A stretch of DNA of 49,493 nucleotides from Gemmatimonadota bacterium. Lineage in GTDB: Bacteria > Gemmatimonadota > Gemmatimonadetes > Longimicrobiales > Gaopeijiaceae. How positions within the stretch are numbered: the stretch's first letter is position 1; every line of letters starts with the position of its first letter. A program made the position numbers and the translations under genes. The stretch covers positions 1-49,493 of the forward strand of contig VXQO01000075.1 in the NCBI GenBank assembly GCA_009838975.1, in the 5' to 3' direction. The notes beneath the pieces were generated by a model, which did no database searches, was not told where the DNA came from, and worked only from the letters and a program-made list of their open reading frames with translations. Shown piece by piece: positions 35,663-43,735 of the stretch.

Positions 35663-35790
35663 ACAATTCGATGCTGCACGGCCGAGTGGATACCGAGATC
35701 ATGTGGCAGCCGGCGGGGACGGTCACACGCAATCGAATGACTGCGGCGGTGCCGGAGGCGCTGATCCGTCGGCTCAGGGCCGAGGCGTAG
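35653..35790 (+). CDS. Small 45-aa protein (doubtful)
   Basis: ATG 35653 follows GGAG; encodes MSPHNSMLHGRVDTEIM to the end at RRLRAEA, stopping three bases before the next start codon. Position and short linkage favour a real leader gene for the zinc-ribbon protein. It overlaps the doubtful minus-strand frame. No family recognised. Confidence 0.4.
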   Translation: MSPHNSMLHGRVDTEIMWQPAGTVTRNRMTAAVPEALIRRLRAEA

Positions 35791-35793
35791 CGA

Positions 35794-36615
35794 ATGTCGA
35801 AGTGGTGTCCGGAGTGTGATGGGGAGCTCCATGACCGCACGGCCGAGGAAGGTGCGGGCGCTTGGGTGTGCGATAGCTGCGAGAACGCCTATTGCCCAAA
35901 ATGTCGTGAAGAAGTCGAGCTAAGGTGTTCTGATGTCACGGGCATTTGCAAATGGCTATGTGAGTGCTGCCGGGCTGGTATTCCGAGTCTGGGCGGAAGT
36001 GTGAGAGGTATCTACGCCGTAAGGGGGAACGGCGAGGACAAGGGGTATTTCGATTGGCCGTGGTTGCCCGAAGCGCCAGAGGATTGCGAATTGCTGGCTG
36101 TGGTTCGTTTGCCCGGTGACGCCGATATTGCCCCGATCATGCGGCAGCTTCCATCGAAAGGGATTTGGGGGCTGTGGATGTTCTCAGTCGACATCTCGTC
36201 GCGGGAGATTCTCATGGTCGATGGTGTGTGCTACAGTGCTACCGACGTGCTTCGGGGGCAGGCGCCCAAGACTGTTGAAGTCCTGTGGAGACGCCGACCG
36301 TCAGTGGGAGCCGACAATCCGCAATGTCCCGACTGCGGAGCGATTATGGACGATGAGTCCGTCGTCGGGCTGTGCTATGGCTGTCGCTTTAGGCAATCGG
36401 GCATCGGGAGAGTGCGGGCAGTCTATCGTCATCGAGAAGTGCACGCGTGGGAGGTCATGGACCTTGTACCCTTCCAAGACCTTCCCGAAGAGTACGAGAT
36501 CGTAGCAGTTGTCCGGATATGCCGAGAGGCGCTAGCCTTCTTCACGTCGTCGCCGATGTGGGGTGGTTGGAATCTCGACGAGGTCGAGATCATCTGGCGT
36601 ATGGGAGCGTCGTAG
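35794..36615 (+). CDS. Zinc-ribbon protein with duplicated halves, unknown function
   Basis: 273 aa. Cys pairs CPEC, CDSC, CPKC and CECC in the first 60 residues and CPDC with CYGC near 190-205 suggest several zinc ribbons. Each ribbon block is followed by a similar domain: GSVRGIYAVRGN with ELLAVVRLP in the first half, GRVRAVYRHREV with EIVAVVRIC in the second, and WGLW versus WGGW further on. I read this as an internal duplication. No known family. Isolated between modules; nucleic-acid binding is plausible but unproven. Confidence 0.6.
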   Translation: MSKWCPECDGELHDRTAEEGAGAWVCDSCENAYCPKCREEVELRCSDVTGICKWLCECCRAGIPSLGGSVRGIYAVRGNGEDKGYFDWPWLPEAPEDCELLAVVRLPGDADIAPIMRQLPSKGIWGLWMFSVDISSREILMVDGVCYSATDVLRGQAPKTVEVLWRRRPSVGADNPQCPDCGAIMDDESVVGLCYGCRFRQSGIGRVRAVYRHREVHAWEVMDLVPFQDLPEEYEIVAVVRICREALAFFTSSPMWGGWNLDEVEIIWRMGAS

Positions 36616-36660
36616 GTCCTCGTCCCCGACGGTCTATTGCGAGGTTCGCAGACCGGCCCG

Positions 36661-37062
36661 CTACATCAGGTCATTGGGCCGACGACCTGATCCCGCGGAA
36701 GCCCCGCGTCCGGAAGCCATCAGCCAGAACGGAGTCAAGATCGCCGCGTAGAACTGACGTCGGCGAGCCCGGGTGTCAGGCGAATACCATGCTTGTACAC
36801 TGGCCAGAGTGCGGCAAATGTCTTGGCGTTGCGCGATGCCCGCATGCACGTCCCGCACCACCCACTCCAGGAGGTCATTGACCGTATTGGTGAGCATCGC
36901 GTAGCCGAATGCCCGAGTCTCCCTCACTCGTCTCCGAGCGCCGCTATTCCGCGGCGCAGTGGCTCTGCAACCAGCTAGGGCTCCAGAGTAATGAGCTACA
37001 GGTGGACGGTAGCCCAGAAAGACCGATGGTTCGCCGGTTGCGGGTTGTCGCCGTTGGTGCAC
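36661..37062 (-). CDS. Doubtful small gene after DUF499 gene
   Basis: Frame of 133 codons beginning 3 bases after the DUF499 stop. The middle (NTVNDLLEWVVRDVHAGIAQ) reads like a helical protein, while both ends are Arg/Gly/Ala-rich. No ribosome site of note and no family. The competing plus-strand frames are also open. May be nothing; otherwise the last gene of the helicase-methylase operon. Confidence 0.25.
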   Translation of the reverse strand: MHQRRQPATGEPSVFLGYRPPVAHYSGALAGCRATAPRNSGARRRVRETRAFGYAMLTNTVNDLLEWVVRDVHAGIAQRQDICRTLASVQAWYSPDTRARRRQFYAAILTPFWLMASGRGASAGSGRRPNDLM

Positions 37063-37065
37063 ACA

Positions 37066-39906
37066 TCACTGTTCGATCTCGAGCGTCAACCCAAGCTGCC
37101 TCGCCGCTTCCTTCATGGTCTTGAGCGCCGCATCGTTCTCGTTCAACGCAGCTCCCTCAAGGAGCACCATTTCGAACTGCACACCGAGCCTCAGCCTCTT
37201 CAGCTTCATCCGCACGGCAGGGCCGACAAAGCAACGGAAAAGCTCGCCCCAGTTCTCGACTGGAATCGCACCGCGGACGACGAAGCGCCGCACGGTCCCC
37301 TTGGCACCGGTATCCCCCGCCGTCGATGTGTCACTGCCTTCCCGGGTGGCCGTGCCAGCATCCGTGCTCGCTGCTGCCGTCCCTTCCCCCGAAGCACCGT
37401 CGCCGCCGGCAGTCTTCTCGCCGTCCTGGGCCTTCGCGGGTTCAGGATCGAACGGCGGGATGACCCAAAGGCCGTCTTCGCTAGCGTCGAGTGGTATCGA
37501 CTGCTTGCAATGCCGGCTCAGGAGGGCTGAGATGCTTCCACCGCGCCCGATTCCCACAAGCCCGTCAGCGCAGGCTTGGCTCAGTCCAGCAGTCACGGCC
37601 TCCCTCGTCGCAATCATCGGCTTGTCGCTGAACCGTAAGAAAGCCTGGACCGCGTCTCGAAGGCGCAGCCCCCCTTCCTTCGGAATCATACCAGTGTTCT
37701 CTAGGGTAACCGGGCCGACCCGTCGGAGAATCCACTCCTCGTCCTCCACCAGAGTCTTCCACATGTAGGCGAGATGTTCGTGGAACTTCCGCCGCGCATC
37801 CGGAAGGGAACATGATTCCACCACCTGTCCGCGCACTCGAAGGGCAACCGTATATGCGGACCCAAGCGCCTCCAGCGCTGCTCGGCGACCATCGTATAGA
37901 CGCTTCTCAAGGTCCCTACGCTGCTCTTCGTCCAGCTGATCCCAATAGTCCGCGCGCACGTTTTCCAAAGCTGACTGCTCGCGATGGGCTTGCCGCAATC
38001 TGGTGAGACCCCGCTTGGTTCCCACCATGAAAAGGAGCGTGTTACGGTAAAGGCGATCCTTCCCACCGCACCGCGTGCTAATGGACGTCACGTGCTCCTG
38101 GATGGCGGCTTTCGCGCCGTCGTTCTCATCCCAAGCTAACGACGGCGGGAGGATTAGCAGCGTAATCGCCTTCTGCTCAGGCAAGTCCTCCGCAGGATTG
38201 ACGACGACGCGCCACGTCGCCCCGGCCACGGCAGCTCCAGGTGACTCAGCCCGGAGGTTCTTGATGATCTCTTCGCTGAAGTTCTCCTTCACACTCTGTT
38301 GGCGATACTGAACGACTAACTTGTTGAGCGTCGGCTTGGTGCCGAACCAATACCGCTTGCCCAAGCTGCCTGCGGCCGCCATGTGAAGATAAAAGCAGCG
38401 GTTTTCCAGTTCCAACAGTGCTCCGTCGGCGTAGTTCCAGTTCAGGCCCTGCCGTGAGCAGGCAAGCTTCAGGTCCTTAGAGCTGAATCCGCTCCGGCCG
38501 CCCTGGCCGCCAAACGAACCAAGCAGTATTGCCGACGCCATTCCCTCTCCGATGCCTTCGCGCCGGTAGTCGCCGCCCCGTTCCTCATCGAAGATGCCTG
38601 AGTTAGATCTCTCACCGATGACGTCGGCAGCGGCGACGGACTGGTACGCCGGTCCCCACAGGCGCGTCAGCGCAGCCTGAACCGCGTCCACGGACCAGCG
38701 GACGTGGCACGGCTGGATCAGGTGCTGCGTCTGTGTATTCCCACGGCGGCGATTCCAGAGATCGCCCACGATACTTGCCAGCAACCGTAGCACACCCCTT
38801 GTTCGCTGAAAGTCCGGATGACTTCCCCAACGCGTGTAAAGCGCATCGATGAGTAGGGGATGGAAGGGATAGGCCCGCATCAACTGTACGCGGTATCTGT
38901 TCTTCGTAGCGCCCGAAGGCACCTCACCGGAGTGGGACGCGTACATGTTCTGATAGACTTCAGCGACCGTCTCGGGGTAGTCCGGCTCGTGCTGGGGCGC
39001 GATCGAGTCGAACAAGCGGGAGCGCACGACATCGTAGATCTCCTCGTCCGCGACCGGCTTAACGTCCGCCCCAAGGCGCTGGAAGCGCTTTTCCAGAGTC
39101 ACGAAAGCCTCTTGGCCTTTCTCGCTCTGCGCGACCTCGAACTTACTTGCTGGCAGGGTGGCGACCACGACCGCGCCGGGCACTTGCTGTACGGCCTCTG
39201 TCAGCTGCTGGACGAAGGAGACCGTCTGATCGGCTAGACTCGTGTGTCCAACCGGCACTGCAGCCGCTCCTACACAATAGTCGGCCAGCTCGTCCAGAAG
39301 AATCAGACATGGTGACGCAGCTTGCAGGATCTCGAAGAAGAGCCCTTGGGGAACTCGCTGGCTCTCGTCGTTCGCCCGCACGCGTTCATATAGAGCCTTC
39401 CCGCCGAGCTGATACGCCAATTCTCCCCACAACGTGTGCAGGTGAACTCCGTCGGCGACCCTACGTCCCTGGGTCGCATCACACGTTTGGTTCGTGAAGA
39501 CCGCGACACCCTTTACCGTCTCGGGAAGCCGTCCGCCGATGGCTTTCCGAAGGTCCTCGGCGTGAAGCGAACCATTCAGGTGATCCGCGTGCCTCGCTAG
39601 ATGCCAAAGAGCCACCAGAGTATGTGTCTTACCGCCCCCAAAGCCCGTCTGCAGACTGATGATGCGGTCGCCGGTTTCGCCTCCGCGACGCAGCGCCCTT
39701 GCGACCCGACTCAGAACCGTAGACAGTCCGGTCGTCAGGTAGGTCTTTCGAAAGAACTCGTCAGGATCGACGTAAACCTCAGGAGCGCTGCCCCGCACCA
39801 CAGCCCAGAGGTTGGCGGCGAAAACGGCCTCGGCGAGGCGTCCCACACGAATGTCCTCGTGAGGTGTCGCGACCGCGTACCAAGGTTTGAGTATTTCACT
39901 TGTCAA
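37066..39906 (-). CDS. DUF499 family ATPase, defence-associated
   Basis: 946 aa AAA-type ATPase (COG1483/DUF499). Walker A GFGGGKTHTLVALWHLA near residue 88, Walker B CLILLDELADY near 197-207. A long C-terminal part includes a linker rich in Thr/Gly/Ala/Asp (about 840-890), then a final globular domain. Start is TTG 39906, preceded by GGAGGGTGA; it lies 6 bases after the end of the DUF1156 reading frame. DUF499 proteins occur beside DUF1156 methylases and SNF2 helicases in anti-phage gene clusters. Confidence 0.88.
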   Translation of the reverse strand: MTSEILKPWYAVATPHEDIRVGRLAEAVFAANLWAVVRGSAPEVYVDPDEFFRKTYLTTGLSTVLSRVARALRRGGETGDRIISLQTGFGGGKTHTLVALWHLARHADHLNGSLHAEDLRKAIGGRLPETVKGVAVFTNQTCDATQGRRVADGVHLHTLWGELAYQLGGKALYERVRANDESQRVPQGLFFEILQAASPCLILLDELADYCVGAAAVPVGHTSLADQTVSFVQQLTEAVQQVPGAVVVATLPASKFEVAQSEKGQEAFVTLEKRFQRLGADVKPVADEEIYDVVRSRLFDSIAPQHEPDYPETVAEVYQNMYASHSGEVPSGATKNRYRVQLMRAYPFHPLLIDALYTRWGSHPDFQRTRGVLRLLASIVGDLWNRRRGNTQTQHLIQPCHVRWSVDAVQAALTRLWGPAYQSVAAADVIGERSNSGIFDEERGGDYRREGIGEGMASAILLGSFGGQGGRSGFSSKDLKLACSRQGLNWNYADGALLELENRCFYLHMAAAGSLGKRYWFGTKPTLNKLVVQYRQQSVKENFSEEIIKNLRAESPGAAVAGATWRVVVNPAEDLPEQKAITLLILPPSLAWDENDGAKAAIQEHVTSISTRCGGKDRLYRNTLLFMVGTKRGLTRLRQAHREQSALENVRADYWDQLDEEQRRDLEKRLYDGRRAALEALGSAYTVALRVRGQVVESCSLPDARRKFHEHLAYMWKTLVEDEEWILRRVGPVTLENTGMIPKEGGLRLRDAVQAFLRFSDKPMIATREAVTAGLSQACADGLVGIGRGGSISALLSRHCKQSIPLDASEDGLWVIPPFDPEPAKAQDGEKTAGGDGASGEGTAAASTDAGTATREGSDTSTAGDTGAKGTVRRFVVRGAIPVENWGELFRCFVGPAVRMKLKRLRLGVQFEMVLLEGAALNENDAALKTMKEAARQLGLTLEIEQ

Positions 39907-39912
39907 TGCCGC

Positions 39913-40242
39913 TCACCCTCCTTCGCCGAAGAACAGATCTCTCTGTGCGGTTCCGTACGCCGCACTCTTCCCTTCCGATCGTAGTGTCTGGCGTTCGCCA
40001 AGCAATGCGCTCACCAGTTTCCAATCGTCCAAATCGCGAGGGAGCACCTCGAACAATGCCTGCGCCAGTTTCCAGAACGGATCATCCTCCAAAAGGTCAC
40101 GTCGGGCGAGGTATTCGACTAGGTCCCTACGCTTTTCCTCCTTCCAAAGGAGCATGCTGCGATGTAGCGCGTCGATGTGTGGTGGGTTCCGATCCATGCC
40201 GAGGCCACGGCGGCCCGCTCGATCCTCAAGAACGGCAAGCGC
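39913..40242 (-). pseudogene. Out-of-frame C-terminal piece of the DUF1156 methylase
   Basis: Reads ALAVLEDRAGRRGLGMDRNP, then HIDALHRSMLLWKEEKRRDL and FWKLAQALFEVLPRDLDDW, the usual C-terminal helical region of DUF1156 proteins. It joins to the main frame by skipping one base at 40243. An internal ATG at 40197 could in principle allow separate translation. Stop at 39913, 6 bases before the DUF499 TTG. Confidence 0.75.
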
Positions 40243-42889
40243 ACTTGGAGCCGTCCACAACGAACATCCCGTGCCCTCGGGCCACTTCCATCGCATGGTC
40301 TTGGTCGCCCCCGATCTGGACCACCAGACGCGCATCGTCCCAAGCCTGCTCCGCCGCACCGTAAAGGTTCGCCCATACATAGTAAACCGTGGAGAGATTG
40401 TCGCCACGAAACTCGCCTGCTATAGCATCGCGCGCCGCCTCCTTGGCGACATCCAGTAGCTCCGGAATCCCAACCACTGTTCCATCCGCCTTCTCCACGC
40501 GTTCGTACTTGCCAAAAACGCCCACTGCCGGACCATAACACGCGACGATGAGGTCAGCGCCTCGGAAGCCGTAAGACCAGAAGCGCTTTAGGGAACGCCC
40601 AACGACCTCCACGATCTCGCTGCGAACTAGCTTGAAGGAGGCAGCGCTCCCAACGATGCGTGGCCGGCAGGCGACGGTCACGGATGTCTCAAGGGAAGCG
40701 GTCCCCAACGCGAGGGCTGTCTTCGGCATTTCCGTCGCGATCGGCCAAGTCGCGTCGGGAGATAGACCCGCTTCGAAAAGCGCCGAAATTAGCGCTGTCC
40801 AAGCATCAGTAGACTGGTGCGCGAACATAACAATCACCAATTGGGGCTCTTCGACAAGGCGCAGCGCTTCGCCAAAACTCGCCGTCAAAAGCCTTCGATA
40901 GTGGGTACGGGCACGCTCCTCACACCCATCATGGCGGTGTTTGAGGCTGGTCGCTTCGTCCGCCTTGGGTGTCAGTGGCGTCGCGAATGCTTCGGGGAAA
41001 AGCGGCCCTACGCTCCGCTTGAGCCAGACGTAGAAGAAATCGGAGAGGTCGCCATAGGCGATGGCATCGTCGTACGGTGGATCTGTCACGACGCAGTTGG
41101 CAATTCCCGATCCGAGCGGCAGTGACGAAGCATTCCCGAGAAGCACGGTCGGGACCGCAATGTTCGATCCATTCGCCACGCGCTCGTGTTCGACAACCTT
41201 CAGCATGTAGCGCAGTTGAGTGGACGCCGTTCCTGAGCTGTCGGCAAGCGGATTCACTTCCGCGTAGTCCCAGATCATCGGAACCGCCTGTCCCCCAAAA
41301 GGCGTCTTGATGATCCGGCTCGCAGGAGCCCATCGGCACACGTTGGCGGCGAAGGATGCGATCCGATCGAGCCATAGCCCGAGATACAGCCCGAGGGCGA
41401 GGCGATAGCCAGTGTCAGGCACAGCCTTCTCCATCGCCTGCAGCGCCTGGTGCAGAGAAGCAACAAAGGTCTGCATGGCTACCAGCTGGCGTTGGTTGAA
41501 GAGCGAGCCCCAGGTCTTCATTCCGTACAAGTGAACCCGAATGCCGGTGGAGTTCGATACGCCTTCCATCGCGTCGTCTGAATTCACCTCGGGCAGGATC
41601 AGCTCCTGCGGCCTTTCGACTCCAAGGGCGGACGCCTCTCGAAAGGCCGCGAGGTCGTCATCCTCGACAGGTCGGAAGTCCTTCCCAGCTGTGTCTTCCA
41701 CTACAACGCAGACCATCTGCTCACTCATGTGACCAGCGCGCCCGGCGGCGCGGATCTCCGCCTCAGACGTTGGCTGATCACAGTATGGGCAGACCGCAGG
41801 ACCACGCACGCGCTTGGTTCCCCGCGTTTTCTTGATCGCTTTGCCCTTGGCGATTCCGAACGAGATTTCCGTGTTCTGCTTGTCGACATTCAGCGTGAGG
41901 GCGACTTTTGTGCCCCTGCTGCTCACGACAAGACTGCGCAGCAACGGTATCTGCCCCTGGCACGAGGGATTGGAACAGGGTGTCGTCCTTGCCCAAAGAT
42001 ACGCGAGGGTCGGACGGCCATCCTTCCCCGCGGGATATAGATGCTTGATCCTCTGCCGTACCCGCTCTAGGACCCAGTTCGCCCACTTCTCGATGTCATG
42101 GACGAGGACATTGGGAACCAGAACATCTCGCTCGACCCGGCTGCGGCCGAACTCTTCGACCAGCACCTTTCGCTTGCCTGGCTTGCCATATTCCTGTGGA
42201 AACTCGCAGGTTGCCCGCAAGATTAGGTGGGCGACGGGGTTATAGTCGTTGCCGATCGCCTGGCACCCTAGCCTGCCGGCTTCTAGTGGGATCGCTCCGC
42301 CGCCAGCGAAGGGATCCAACACAGTCGGGACATCGCCGCTATGGGCAACTCCTACAAGCTCCCGGGCAATGCGGAGGACCGCCAATCCCTGGGGGCTTCC
42401 TGGATCAGAAACCTCCCACTTCACCAAGGAACGGTCGTCAAGCAGTTGCTTCGGTGGGGCGGGGGTCTCGCGCTTCCCCGCGTCGAACGCCAGCGACTCC
42501 GGCGACCACTTGGCGATGAACATCAGCAGCCGGTGTCGCAGTGTGTCTGGGATGCCCTCATAGGGCCGGTATGGGTCCTCGTCACGATGGATTTCTCGGC
42601 CACGACGGTAGTGCTTCAGCGCCGTCGGCACATGCGTCTTGAGAAGCCGTCCCACAGCCCTCCGGAAGTCCGCCGGGCACTGCGGATGGTCGGGATCGGG
42701 CACGAGTGACGCGAATACCACTGCGCGTGATGCAGGTAAGGGCCGACGAGCCCACCAGATATGCAGGTGGCTGATGTGGGCGTGGTGAATGTTCTTGTCC
42801 CGCACACTCTCGGCGGAGATCTCCCGAATGGGGAGCGCCACCTCGATCAAGCGCGGGCAAACGCCGGTGTCGTTCGTTGTCCCGATCAC
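40226..42889 (-). CDS. DUF1156 DNA methylase, main part (frameshift near the end)
   Basis: COG1743-type DNA methyltransferase. N-terminus: LIEVALPIREISAESVRDK and HLHIWWARRPLPASRAVVFA; SAM-binding DPFAGGGAIPLEAGRLG near 190; zinc ribbons CSNPSC and CPYC; catalytic DPPYDDAI near 601. Start is GTG 42889, overlapping the TGA of the UvrD remnant (GTGA) with GGGGGGAG upstream. The frame goes wrong after FVVDGSK: one extra base at 40243 would restore continuity with the downstream piece at 39913. Probably methylates self DNA in the operon, so loss of its tail may matter. Confidence 0.85.
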   Translation of the reverse strand: MIGTTNDTGVCPRLIEVALPIREISAESVRDKNIHHAHISHLHIWWARRPLPASRAVVFASLVPDPDHPQCPADFRRAVGRLLKTHVPTALKHYRRGREIHRDEDPYRPYEGIPDTLRHRLLMFIAKWSPESLAFDAGKRETPAPPKQLLDDRSLVKWEVSDPGSPQGLAVLRIARELVGVAHSGDVPTVLDPFAGGGAIPLEAGRLGCQAIGNDYNPVAHLILRATCEFPQEYGKPGKRKVLVEEFGRSRVERDVLVPNVLVHDIEKWANWVLERVRQRIKHLYPAGKDGRPTLAYLWARTTPCSNPSCQGQIPLLRSLVVSSRGTKVALTLNVDKQNTEISFGIAKGKAIKKTRGTKRVRGPAVCPYCDQPTSEAEIRAAGRAGHMSEQMVCVVVEDTAGKDFRPVEDDDLAAFREASALGVERPQELILPEVNSDDAMEGVSNSTGIRVHLYGMKTWGSLFNQRQLVAMQTFVASLHQALQAMEKAVPDTGYRLALGLYLGLWLDRIASFAANVCRWAPASRIIKTPFGGQAVPMIWDYAEVNPLADSSGTASTQLRYMLKVVEHERVANGSNIAVPTVLLGNASSLPLGSGIANCVVTDPPYDDAIAYGDLSDFFYVWLKRSVGPLFPEAFATPLTPKADEATSLKHRHDGCEERARTHYRRLLTASFGEALRLVEEPQLVIVMFAHQSTDAWTALISALFEAGLSPDATWPIATEMPKTALALGTASLETSVTVACRPRIVGSAASFKLVRSEIVEVVGRSLKRFWSYGFRGADLIVACYGPAVGVFGKYERVEKADGTVVGIPELLDVAKEAARDAIAGEFRGDNLSTVYYVWANLYGAAEQAWDDARLVVQIGGDQDHAMEVARGHGMFVVDGSKCACRS

Positions 42890-43218
42890 ACCGCCACTCC
42901 CCCCACAATGTCCGAACCCACTAAGGGAGCGGGCCGACCCGGACCGAGCTCGTCGAGAAACCTCGAAGCGATGGTGGGGCAGTGCCACGGATTCCTACCG
43001 CAGACCTCCGCGCCCATTGTGAGCGTGAGAGTGCAAACCAACATCTGGTCGGCAATTGTCCCCTCTGGCAGCAAGCGGGCCACCCGTCGCATCAGCGCGA
43101 ACGTCTTGCCGGTTCCGCGACCGGCCAAGACACGTATCGATGTGTGGTCCAGACCTGCGATGTTCCGTGCCGGACCGGCCAGGCCGTCATCCCACCTGAA
43201 TGCGGCGTCGCTATTCAT
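42886..43218 (-). pseudogene. UvrD-like helicase remnant (internally deleted)
   Basis: 110 codons. The first 65 read as the N-terminus of a UvrD/Rep-type helicase: FRWDDGLAGPARNIAG, then IRVLAGRGTGKTFALMRRV (Walker A; Gly-Arg replaces the usual Gly-Pro) and MLVCTLT. Everything after, including all other helicase motifs, is gone; about 40 C-terminal codons follow. Both ends keep operon coupling: ATG overlaps the SNF2 stop by 8 bases and TGA overlaps the methylase GTG. That points to a deletion inside an ancestral gene of normal size. It may still make a short peptide. Confidence 0.7.
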
Positions 43219-43735
43219 CGGCCTTGCTCTCCAGCCTCTCTTGGATCTCCACTTCCTGGCCTCGGCGCGCCCAGTCGTTCTCCTCGACGAGGTACTGAAT
43301 CTGCCGGTACAGCATCTCCGGGGTCAGCTTTGGGATCGGATCCTGAATCGTCCGTAGTCGCGGCCGCTCTCCCTTGCAGTGGGTGACCACGTAGAGCCAA
43401 GCGCGCTTGCCAAGCTGGTTCAGCTTGTCCAACTCGGGACTGGTAAGGATGATTATCCCGGACTGTGCACGACCCTTGACCTCGATGAATCTCTTCTCGC
43501 CGTCTTGACCCTCGGAACGGATGTCGTAGTGCTCTCCGTCTCGGCTTACATCTGTTGGCAGCCAGCCTCGACTGCGCTCGTAACGCATGGCCACATCCAT
43601 GGCGATGGCCTCGACTTTGTCGTCCCGGTGCATTGGAAAACCCTTTGACGGCCGGCCGTCCCCTTCTTCCAGCGTCGCCACGGGAACCGGAGCAATTATA
43701 GCCTCCGTAACGAGATCGGGGAGGTTGGCAGACAG
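43211..43735 (-). pseudogene. Out-of-frame DUF3883 C-terminal piece of the SNF2 helicase
   Basis: Reads LSANLPDLVTEAIIAPVPV, then AMRYERSRGWLPTDVSRDGE, HYDIRSEG, FIEVKGRAQSG and IILTSPELDKLNQLG, the DUF3883 domain with its nuclease-like D...ExK arrangement (Asp in YDIRS, EVK). Found at the C-terminus of DrmD-like helicases. Joined to the main frame by skipping one base at 43736. The stop at 43211 overlaps the start of the UvrD remnant. Confidence 0.8.
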
